A stretch of DNA of 5,307 nt, from positions 1 through 5,307 of the forward strand of contig JAGYIK010000077.1 in assembly GCA_018402605.1 (NCBI GenBank), read 5' to 3'. Both the position numbers and the translations under genes were made by a program. Shown piece by piece: positions 1 through 4,605 of the stretch; position 1 is the first letter of the stretch, and each line of letters starts with the position of its first letter. This stretch comes from Litorivicinus sp. GTDB taxonomy: Bacteria > Pseudomonadota > Gammaproteobacteria > Pseudomonadales > Litorivicinaceae. Below the pieces are notes generated by a model that did not search any database, was not told where the DNA came from, and saw only the letters and a list, made by a program, of their open reading frames with translations.

Positions 1-666
1 GCGCAATCCGAATAAGGTCTGGAATTCAGCGCTTTCAGCGACCGAGGTGGGTGTACCTGAGCAACAGACATGGCCGTTTAAGCAGATCACTTGATCCGTG
101 GCAGCCATCACCACATGCAGATCATGCGAGATCATGAGGATCCCACAACCGAGTTCGTCACGAATTTCCGAGATCAGTCGATACAGGGCAATCTCACCGC
201 TGTAATCGACACCTTGAACCGGCTCATCGAGGACTAATAAATCTGGCTTCCGAGCCATGGCACGTGCCAGAAGGACGCGTTGAAACTCGCCACCAGAGAG
301 ACTGCGGACTTCGTGATGGCGAAGGTGATCTACGCCAGTCCGCACCATGGCCCGCTCACGAGTGGGTGCTGAAATCGATCCTGTCAATTGCATGAAATGC
401 ATGACATTGAGAGGCAGTGTCCAATCAATACTGAGTTTCTGTGGTACATATCCGACGCGCAATCGTTCTTGACGATTGGCTCGGCCTTCGGTGGGTCGCA
501 TCACGCCAAGCGCCATTTTCGCTGTGGTTGATTTACCTGAGCCATTTGGGCCGATGAGGGTCACGATCTCACCTGGATTGACTGTCAGGTCAACGCCTCG
601 CACCAGCCAGCGGCCGCCGCGCTCGATGCCAGCATTGCTCAGCGCAATCAAAGGGACTTCAGCCAT
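1..666 (-). CDS. znuC: ZnuC, zinc ABC transporter ATP-binding protein (partial, C-terminus beyond left edge)
   Basis: This is the cytoplasmic ATPase that powers high-affinity Zn2+ import with the permease ZnuB and the periplasmic binder ZnuA. The frame is open from an ATG at 666 to the window edge, giving 222 codons; ZnuC proteins usually run to about 230-270 residues, so only the tail is missing. Visible ABC motifs are Walker A GPNGSGKST (residues 39-47), the Q-loop glutamine in YVPQK (Q76), the signature LSGGEFQ (123-129), Walker B LLVLDEP (143-149) and the H-loop ISHD (H181). YVPQKLSID and DEPVQGVD are wordings typical of the ZnuC/MntB-type metal transporter subfamily. The start is supported by an AGGA ribosome site at 674-677, seven bases upstream. 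It is transcribed away from znuA, as in E. coli, and znuB would be expected just beyond the left edge. A manganese transporter is the main alternative; the Zur-like site and ZnuA next door favour zinc. Confidence 0.93.
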   Translation of the reverse strand, partial: MAEVPLIALSNAGIERGGRWLVRGVDLTVNPGEIVTLIGPNGSGKSTTAKMALGVMRPTEGRANRQERLRVGYVPQKLSIDWTLPLNVMHFMQLTGSISAPTRERAMVRTGVDHLRHHEVRSLSGGEFQRVLLARAMARKPDLLVLDEPVQGVDYSGEIALYRLISEIRDELGCGILMISHDLHVVMAATDQVICLNGHVCCSGTPTSVAESAEFQTLFGLR

Positions 667-703
667 ATTTCAATCCTGGGTCAGACGCTTACGTTTTCGG
701 TGT

Positions 704-726
704 GCAATGTTATATCATAACGGTCT
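704..726. promoter_or_regulatory. Zur-box candidate in the znuC/znuA divergent promoter
   Basis: The core is a perfect inverted repeat, GTTAT-ATC-ATAAC, at 709-721. Compared by eye with the enterobacterial Zur consensus GAAATGTTATANTATAACATTTC, about 16 of the 22 defined positions match, and the left arm is better than the right. It lies midway between the two divergent genes. On the minus strand a -10-like TATGAT (714-719) lies inside the site, and on the plus strand TATCAT (713-718) does too, so a bound zinc-loaded Zur would block both promoters. The match is seen directly; the regulator is inferred, since no zur gene is in the window. Confidence 0.72.
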
Positions 727-759
727 TCGCATACATCGATCCACGTGAATAGGAATCCA

Positions 760-1686
760 ATGCGCAACATCTTCTTGGTTGCCTTATCGTTTGTGATGGC
801 TGCAACAGGTCGACCAGCGATCGCAGCTGCCCCCGCTGTTGTGACGTCGATTCTGCCTGTTCATGCCTTGGTTGCATCCGTAATGCAGGGTGTAGGGGAG
901 CCTGTGTTACTGGTTTCGGGTAGCGGATCGCCACATCATTACGCGTTGAAACCATCCCAAGCCCAGGCTTTACAGCGTGCAGATGTGGTTTTTTGGGTCG
1001 GTGAGGACTTGGAAAGCTTTCTCGTGAAACCGATGCGAACAGTCGGGGTGGCTGCGACATCGGTTCCGTTGTCCGAGGTTCCAGACCTTGTGCGCCATCC
1101 GTATCGGGATCTCACTGGCGATCGCAAACTGAATCACTCATCGCATCGGCACGCGCATGCAATACAATCCATTGATCCCCATTTTTGGCTTGATCCACAG
1201 AATGCGATCCGTTGGTTGCCGGTCATTGCAGATCAGCTGGCCGAGCGTGATCCGGACAATCGCCTCATCTACCGACAAAACGCGCGCGCTCAGATGGCGC
1301 AAATCGAGGAACTCTCGGAGCAGATCGCTGCACGTCTAAAAGGCCTTCAGGCGATTCCATTTGCGGTCTTCCATGATGGATACCGATATTTTGAAGCGCG
1401 TTATGGACTGCAGTCGGTGGCAGCAATCACCCTGAGCCCAGAGGCGCAACCCAGTGCAGAGCGTATCCGGCGGATTGGACGAATTCTCTCTGAAACTCAG
1501 GCAGTCTGTGTGTTTTCCGAGCCTCAGTTTCCGCCAAAGCTTGTTAAAACAGTGACAGAGGGATTGACTGTGCGGGAGGGTGTTTTGGATCCCTTGGGGT
1601 CGCAATTGGCCGCAGGTCCAGAACTCTACCTTGAATTGCTTGAGCAAATGACCATGTCTTTCGAGCAGTGTTTGAGAGCGGAGTGA
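760..1686 (+). CDS. znuA: ZnuA, periplasmic zinc-binding protein of the zinc ABC transporter
   Basis: ZnuA captures Zn2+ in the periplasm and delivers it to ZnuBC (cluster A-I substrate-binding protein). From the ATG at 760 it has 308 residues, a normal length. Residues 1-24 form a Sec signal peptide with a hydrophobic core, probably cleaved after AIAA. Expected zinc ligands are visible: H59 in GSPHHY, H141 in DPHFWLDP, H205 in FHDGYRYFE, and D277 in LDPLG as a possible fourth. A short His-rich loop (H126, H129, H131, H133) sits where ZnuA proteins carry their mobile histidine loop. C250 and C304 match the C-terminal disulfide pair known in E. coli ZnuA. An in-frame GTG at 745 would add five residues, but AGGA at 751-754 and a cleaner signal peptide favour 760. 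Divergent from znuC under the Zur-like box, and 6 bp upstream of the cytochrome c gene. The His loop and disulfide favour zinc over manganese. Confidence 0.92.
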   Translation: MRNIFLVALSFVMAATGRPAIAAAPAVVTSILPVHALVASVMQGVGEPVLLVSGSGSPHHYALKPSQAQALQRADVVFWVGEDLESFLVKPMRTVGVAATSVPLSEVPDLVRHPYRDLTGDRKLNHSSHRHAHAIQSIDPHFWLDPQNAIRWLPVIADQLAERDPDNRLIYRQNARAQMAQIEELSEQIAARLKGLQAIPFAVFHDGYRYFEARYGLQSVAAITLSPEAQPSAERIRRIGRILSETQAVCVFSEPQFPPKLVKTVTEGLTVREGVLDPLGSQLAAGPELYLELLEQMTMSFEQCLRAE

Positions 1687-1692
1687 GGTCCT

Positions 1693-2151
1693 ATGCGAAC
1701 GGGTAATATAGTGGGCGTGGTGGTTGCTGCGGCGTCATTATCAATAGTGTCGTTGTACTGGGCCAACTCTGAGGCTGAAGTGGCACGCATTCCCTATGAT
1801 CAACCGGAGATGGTGTCATTGGGTCAGACTGTTTATGACGGACATTGCGCGAGTTGCCATGGTGTGCAGTTAGAGGGTGAGCCGAATTGGCGTCAACGCG
1901 ATGCCGCGGGCCTATTGCCGGCACCACCCCATGATGCCAGCGGTCATACTTGGCACCATGCAGACCAAATGCTGTTCGAGCTGACCAAATACGGGATTCA
2001 ACGCTTTGCGGGTGCCGATTACGTGTCCAAGATGCCAGTGTATGACGGTGTGATCACCGACGAGGAAATCTGGGCAGCCCTTGCCTACATCAAGTCAACT
2101 TGGCCAGATGACATCATCAAGCGACATAACGAGGCGTTTTCAGATCGCTAA
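1693..2151 (+). CDS. Membrane-anchored monohaem class I cytochrome c
   Basis: The protein has 152 residues. Residues 5-24 are a hydrophobic helix that probably stays as a membrane anchor and places the haem domain in the periplasm; a cleaved signal is possible but no clear AxA site is seen. One haem motif, CASCH (C52, C55, H56), is present, and M114 in SKMPVYDG is the likely distal ligand. The C-terminal DEEIWAALAYIKSTWP is the usual last helix of the CBB3-type cytochrome c fold. An odd segment between the haem motif and the Met ligand, LPAPPHDASGHTWHH (75-89), carries four histidines; I recall similar wording in small cytochromes c from other proteobacteria, but their role is unclear to me. 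The start lies 6 bp after znuA, with GGAG/GAGG ribosome-site bases at 1680-1688 overlapping the znuA stop, so translation is probably coupled and the gene shares znuA's mRNA. The exact redox partner is not evident; ccp downstream is one candidate. Confidence 0.88.
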   Translation: MRTGNIVGVVVAAASLSIVSLYWANSEAEVARIPYDQPEMVSLGQTVYDGHCASCHGVQLEGEPNWRQRDAAGLLPAPPHDASGHTWHHADQMLFELTKYGIQRFAGADYVSKMPVYDGVITDEEIWAALAYIKSTWPDDIIKRHNEAFSDR

Positions 2152-2191
2152 AACGTTCTAATTATCGCCTGTTTGCGTATCTCGGTGACGG

Positions 2192-2233
2192 AGTGTGCTG
2201 TTTCTTGATGCGGATCAATTTCAGCAACACACT
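2192..2233. other. Imperfect inverted repeat between cytochrome c and ccp genes
   Basis: AGTGTGCTG (2192-2200) can pair with CAG and CACACT in 2222-2233, with a three-base bulge (CAA) on the right arm and a 21-base loop that contains the FNR/ANR-type box. No T-run follows, so it is not a convincing intrinsic terminator for the znuA-cytochrome c unit. No other terminator was found in 2152-2345, so some read-through into ccp is possible. Confidence 0.25.
2205..2218. promoter_or_regulatory. Perfect FNR/ANR-type box upstream of ccp
   Basis: The sequence TTGAT-GCGG-ATCAA matches the FNR/ANR consensus TTGATNNNNATCAA at all ten defined positions. Its centre is about 134 bp before the ccp start codon. 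No good -10 hexamer lies at the class II distance. The best candidates are TGTAGA (2258-2263), which would put the site near -58, and CATAAC (2276-2281), which would put it near -76; both would suggest class I-style activation from upstream. Low-oxygen induction of cytochrome c peroxidase by FNR or ANR is known in Pseudomonas and E. coli, which makes the placement meaningful. Confidence 0.72.
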
Positions 2234-2345
2234 GCCCATCCGCGCACCGCATTCTTCTGTAGAGTGAACTTGCTCCATAACAACAGCTAGAGCACAGCCA
2301 CGGAGTCAGCGATGGTCGCTGGCCCTCTACGCAAGGAATGCAAAG

Positions 2346-3323
2346 ATGAGGATGAAACTCGCTCTTGTCGCTTCAACTCTCGGGTTTTCTCTGTCATTAA
2401 TGGCAGCGGAGCCGGTGCAACCGATCTACCCAGCAGTGGTCGAAGATCGGGACAAAGTTGAACTCGGTAAAATGTTATTTTTTGATCCAAGACTGTCAAA
2501 GTCTGGGTTTATTTCATGTAACTCATGCCACAACCTGTCAATGGGTGGTTCTGACAACCTGCCGACATCTATCGGTCACGACTGGCAGTTGGGACCCATC
2601 AACTCGCCAACCGTGTTGAACAGTAAATTCAATATTGCGCAATTCTGGGATGGTCGCGCCGCCACCCTGCAAGAGCAGGCCGGTGGACCGATTGCCAACC
2701 CAGGTGAAATGGCGTTCACACACCAATTGGCACTTGAGACCTTGGAAACGATTCCGGGTTATGTCGAGGCATTTAAACGCGTCTATGACAGTGAAGTGAT
2801 CACGATTGACCGCGTCACTGATGCGTTGGCGGTGTTTGAAGAAACCCTGGTGACACCCAATGCACCCTTCGATCGATTCTTGATGGGTGACAAGACGGCG
2901 ATCTCTCAGGAAGCGCAGGCAGGATATGCATTGTTCAAGAGCACTGGCTGTACAGCGTGCCACAATGGTCAGGCCCTTGGTGGGTCATCGTTCCAGAAAA
3001 TGGGTCTGGTGAAGCCATACGAAACCAATAGTGAGGTTGCTGGACGTTCAGCGGTGACAGGGAAGGAAGTTGATCGGTTTGCGTTCAAGGTACCAACGCT
3101 TCGCAATATTGAATTGACCTATCCCTACTTCCACGATGGCGCGGTTTGGGACTTGAGTGAAGCCGTGAATATCATGGGCGAAATTCAACTCGGCCGTCAG
3201 TTTGAGCAAAAAGAGACCGATCAGATTGTGGCTTTCCTGAAAACTTTAACGGGTGATCAGCCAAGTTTCAGCCTGCCGATTTTGCCTCCATCGGTTGCGA
3301 AAACCCCAAAGCCACAGCCATAG
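2346..3323 (+). CDS. ccp: Dihaem cytochrome c peroxidase, periplasmic
   Basis: The enzyme reduces H2O2 to water in the periplasm with electrons from small c-type cytochromes. It has 325 residues including a Sec signal peptide (1 to about 20 or 21), close to other bacterial CcpA/CcpR proteins. The N-terminal peroxidatic haem site is CNSCH (C58, C61, H62). The C-terminal electron-entry haem site is CTACH (C202, C205, H206), with M277 in NIMGEIQLG as its likely axial Met. H78 in TSIGHDW aligns with the switchable His71 of the Pseudomonas aeruginosa enzyme, and W101 and E121 align with its Trp94 and catalytic Glu114. FWDGRA and FHDGAVWDL are family hallmarks. The start has AAGGA at 2333-2337, eight bases upstream; a second in-frame ATG at 2352 is spaced less well. 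The unbroken catalytic set suggests an active enzyme of the reductively activated type. It ends at a strong terminator and has its own upstream FNR/ANR-type box. Confidence 0.96.
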   Translation: MRMKLALVASTLGFSLSLMAAEPVQPIYPAVVEDRDKVELGKMLFFDPRLSKSGFISCNSCHNLSMGGSDNLPTSIGHDWQLGPINSPTVLNSKFNIAQFWDGRAATLQEQAGGPIANPGEMAFTHQLALETLETIPGYVEAFKRVYDSEVITIDRVTDALAVFEETLVTPNAPFDRFLMGDKTAISQEAQAGYALFKSTGCTACHNGQALGGSSFQKMGLVKPYETNSEVAGRSAVTGKEVDRFAFKVPTLRNIELTYPYFHDGAVWDLSEAVNIMGEIQLGRQFEQKETDQIVAFLKTLTGDQPSFSLPILPPSVAKTPKPQP

Positions 3324-3347
3324 TCAGAGTTGATTCGCTGTGAATTA

Positions 3348-3372
3348 GGGCCGCAATTGCGGCCCTTTTTTT
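3348..3372 (+). terminator. Intrinsic terminator of ccp
   Basis: GGGCCGC-AATT-GCGGCCC (3348-3365) forms a perfect 7-bp GC-rich stem with a four-base loop and is followed directly by seven T residues (3366-3372). It begins 24 bases after the ccp stop codon. There is no A-run on the left side, so it acts mainly on plus-strand transcripts. Confidence 0.95.
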
Positions 3373-3491
3373 GCTTTGAGATACGCTTTGGATTTTTTGG
3401 CGGTGTGAAGAGCCGGCGCTGATCTCCCGGGTGACGCCATGCACCCGACGGGTGATTCGAGCGTAATACACGTGTTCCCAAAGATCGCCAT
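3373..3491. other. Unassigned spacer between two terminators
   Basis: These 119 bases lie between the ccp terminator and the peroxiredoxin terminator. I see no credible coding region. The only structure noted is a trio CGGGTG (3428-3433), CACCCG (3442-3447), CGGGTG (3449-3454). The first two can form a 6-bp hairpin with an 8-base loop, and the second can instead pair with the third. A small RNA ending at the second hairpin is conceivable but no promoter was identified. Confidence 0.4.
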
Positions 3492-3523
3492 AAAAAAAGG
3501 CCGCAATAGCGGCCTCTTTTATT
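3492..3523 (-). terminator. Intrinsic terminator of the peroxiredoxin gene, possibly bidirectional
   Basis: GGCCGC-AATA-GCGGCC (3499-3514) forms a 6-bp stem, extended to 7 bp by an A-T pair. On the minus strand it is followed by seven T residues (complement of the A-run 3492-3498), 19 bases after the peroxiredoxin stop. On the plus strand the tail TCTTTTATT also makes it a weaker terminator, backing up the one at 3348-3372. Its core differs from that hairpin by one loop base. Confidence 0.9.
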
Positions 3524-3534
3524 CCAGCTCTCAA

Positions 3535-4179
3535 TCAGAGCTGTTTAGTTGCGAAGTAAAAGTCAGTTACTTCGTAGTCTGTATTTGTTAGGCGGGCCAT
3601 TGCTTCTTCCGTAGTTTTTGCCGGTGGAACAATGACACGCTCACCTGGTTTCCAGTTTTCAGGTGTTGCAACACTGTGCTTGTCAGATGTTTGCAATCCA
3701 TCAAGGAGGCGCAGGAATTCGTCAATCGAGCGACCGTTGCTCATTGGATAGTAGACCATCGCACGCAGTTTGCTGTCTGGATCGATGATAAAGGTTGCAC
3801 GTACCGCTGAGGTATCGGCAGCACCTGGGTGGATCATGCCGTATGCGCGGGCGACGTCCATCGAAAGATCGGCGATAATTGGGAACTTGATGTCGACGCC
3901 GAAGTTGTCCTTGATGTTCTTGATCCATGCGATGTGTGAGTGGGTGCTGTCAATCGACAGGCCGAGCAACTCACAGTTGCGCTTGGAAAACTCTTCGTGG
4001 CGAACAGCGAACGCCATGAACTCAGTGGTGCAGACGGGAGTGAAGTCCGCTGGATGTGAGAACAAAATCAGCCACTTACCCTTGTAGTCTTCAAGTGTTT
4101 TCCGTCCTGAAGTGGTTTCTGCGTCGAAAGCCGGTGCCTTTTCGTTCAGGCGTGGTAGGCCAACAGTTTGATTTTCCAT
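3535..4179 (-). CDS. 1-Cys peroxiredoxin, Prx6-type (AhpC/TSA superfamily)
   Basis: A thiol peroxidase that reduces H2O2 and organic hydroperoxides, most likely in the cytosol since no signal peptide is seen. It has 214 residues, usual for the Prx6 group. The active-site motif is PADFTPVCTTEF, with peroxidatic C50, T47 and P43; R127 in AVRATF is the conserved active-site arginine. The C-terminal extension with TPENWKPGERVIVPP (172-186) is diagnostic of Prx6-type proteins rather than typical 2-Cys AhpC. The only other cysteine is C69; the paired C-terminal cysteines found in some archaeal members are absent, which fits a 1-Cys mechanism using an external reductant. The start at 4179 has a strong AAGGAG ribosome site (4186-4191) six or so bases upstream. 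It is monocistronic, convergent with ccp and divergent from the DUF2892 gene. No clear OxyR site was recognised in its upstream region. Confidence 0.95.
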   Translation of the reverse strand: MENQTVGLPRLNEKAPAFDAETTSGRKTLEDYKGKWLILFSHPADFTPVCTTEFMAFAVRHEEFSKRNCELLGLSIDSTHSHIAWIKNIKDNFGVDIKFPIIADLSMDVARAYGMIHPGAADTSAVRATFIIDPDSKLRAMVYYPMSNGRSIDEFLRLLDGLQTSDKHSVATPENWKPGERVIVPPAKTTEEAMARLTNTDYEVTDFYFATKQL

Positions 4180-4235
4180 GTGTCTCTCCTTGATTCACAG
4201 TGTGTAATGGATGGCTATAGAATAAACAGGTATAA

Positions 4236-4245
4236 GGTTATAACC
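4236..4245. promoter_or_regulatory. Palindrome GGTTATAACC upstream of peroxiredoxin gene
   Basis: A perfect 10-bp palindrome lies about 60 bp before the peroxiredoxin start, in the most AT-rich part of the divergent region, where its promoter should lie (TATAAC or TATACC could serve as -10). Just to its left is a near copy of one arm, GGTATAA at 4229-4235. It may be a repressor or activator site, or only promoter sequence; no known regulator is assigned. Confidence 0.3.
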
Positions 4246-4256
4246 AGAAGTATTCA

Positions 4257-4273
4257 TCAATCGGTCTGATTGA
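4257..4273. promoter_or_regulatory. Inverted repeat TCAATC-N5-GATTGA, possible operator
   Basis: Two perfect 6-bp arms are separated by GGTCT in the middle of the peroxiredoxin/DUF2892 divergent region. The size and symmetry suit a dimeric DNA-binding protein. It resembles FNR half sites only in part (the spacing is wrong), so the regulator is unknown. On the minus strand TTGATG (4255-4260) overlapping it could be a -35 element for the peroxiredoxin gene. Confidence 0.3.
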
Positions 4274-4306
4274 GTTTCACAATAGCTCGATTAACACGGG
4301 AGTGGC

Positions 4307-4320
4307 TTGATACGGCTCAA
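4307..4320 (+). promoter_or_regulatory. FNR/ANR-like box upstream of the DUF2892 gene
   Basis: TTGAT-ACGG-CTCAA matches TTGATNNNNATCAA at 9 of 10 defined positions, with C for A in the right half. A -10-like TTAACT lies at 4343-4348, which puts the box centre close to -41.5 from a start of transcription near 4355, the class II FNR geometry. The resulting leader would be about 20 bases and would include the AAGGAG ribosome site. The match is seen directly; the -10 is weak (3 of 6) and the regulator is inferred. Confidence 0.5.
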
Positions 4321-4360
4321 GGTTTTCTGGGTTGGTTTCGGATTAACTGGAGACTCACAC

Positions 4361-4366
4361 AAGGAG
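4361..4366 (+). promoter_or_regulatory. Ribosome binding site that fixes the DUF2892 start
   Basis: AAGGAG lies eight bases before the ATG at 4375 and is the only good ribosome site in this reading frame. It rules out the longer frame that could be opened from a TTG at 4270. Confidence 0.85.
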
Positions 4367-4374
4367 TGTTTCTG

Positions 4375-4572
4375 ATGAAAGCGAATGTTGGTGGAATGGA
4401 TAAATGGGCGCGGATTTTAGTCGGTTCGCTGTTCGTGGGACTGGCTTTGACCGGCGCCATCGGTGTCTGGGGTTGGATCGGATTGGTTCCGATGCTAACC
4501 GGGATTTTTGGCTATTGCCCAGCGTATTCGATTTTTGGCTGGTCGACGTGTCCGTTAAAAACGGAACAGTGA
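4375..4572 (+). CDS. Small inner-membrane protein, DUF2892 / YgaP-like transmembrane domain
   Basis: The protein has 65 residues and two predicted membrane helices (about 11-29 and 32-46) separated by a short turn at GVWGW, with cysteines C48 (GYCPAYS) and C59 (STCP) just after the second helix. The N-terminal MKANVGGMDKWARILVG and the FGYCPAYSIFG segment are typical of DUF2892, the domain that also forms the membrane part of the rhodanese YgaP. Stand-alone versions like this one have no established function; the two conserved Cys suggest metal, sulfur or redox contact, which is inference. The start at 4375 is set by AAGGAG at 4361-4366. It is a single-gene unit, divergent from the peroxiredoxin gene, preceded by an FNR-like box and closed by a hairpin 8 bases after its stop. 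Confidence 0.9.
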   Translation: MKANVGGMDKWARILVGSLFVGLALTGAIGVWGWIGLVPMLTGIFGYCPAYSIFGWSTCPLKTEQ

Positions 4573-4605
4573 AATAAAGGCGGGGCCATGGGCCCCGCAC
4601 TGCAT
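4572..4605. terminator. Shared hairpin terminator between converging DUF2892 and SAF-domain genes
   Basis: GCGGGGCC-ATG-GGCCCCGC (4580-4598) forms a perfect 8-bp GC-rich stem (or a 7-bp stem with a five-base loop). On the minus strand it is followed by CTTTATTTC, a fair U-rich tail for the gene ending at 4606. On the plus strand the tail ACTGCATTTATC is poorer, so termination of the DUF2892 mRNA there may be weaker. Confidence 0.8.

Noticed and set aside
476..748. Open frame on the plus strand opposite znuC
   Set aside because: It is antisense to the strongly supported ZnuC motifs and has no recognisable protein features.
745..759. GTG start for znuA adding five residues
   Set aside because: The ATG at 760 has an AGGA ribosome site a few bases upstream and gives a typical signal peptide; the GTG adds polar residues before it.
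2538..2963. Minus-strand 141-codon frame within ccp
   Set aside because: It is a shadow of the ccp coding strand, with no ribosome site and no recognisable domain.
3257..3534. Two overlapping minus-strand frames across the inter-terminator spacer
   Set aside because: They run through both terminator hairpins and into the ccp 3' end, with no ribosome site or family resemblance.
4213..4260. OxyR site upstream of the peroxiredoxin gene
   Set aside because: CTATAG and several ATAG/CTAT-like tetramers occur, but they do not fall at the 7-base spacing of the four-element OxyR motif on either strand.
4270..4374. TTG start giving a 100-residue version of the DUF2892 protein
   Set aside because: The extra 35 residues do not resemble the family, the FNR-like box lies inside them, and AAGGAG precedes the ATG at 4375.
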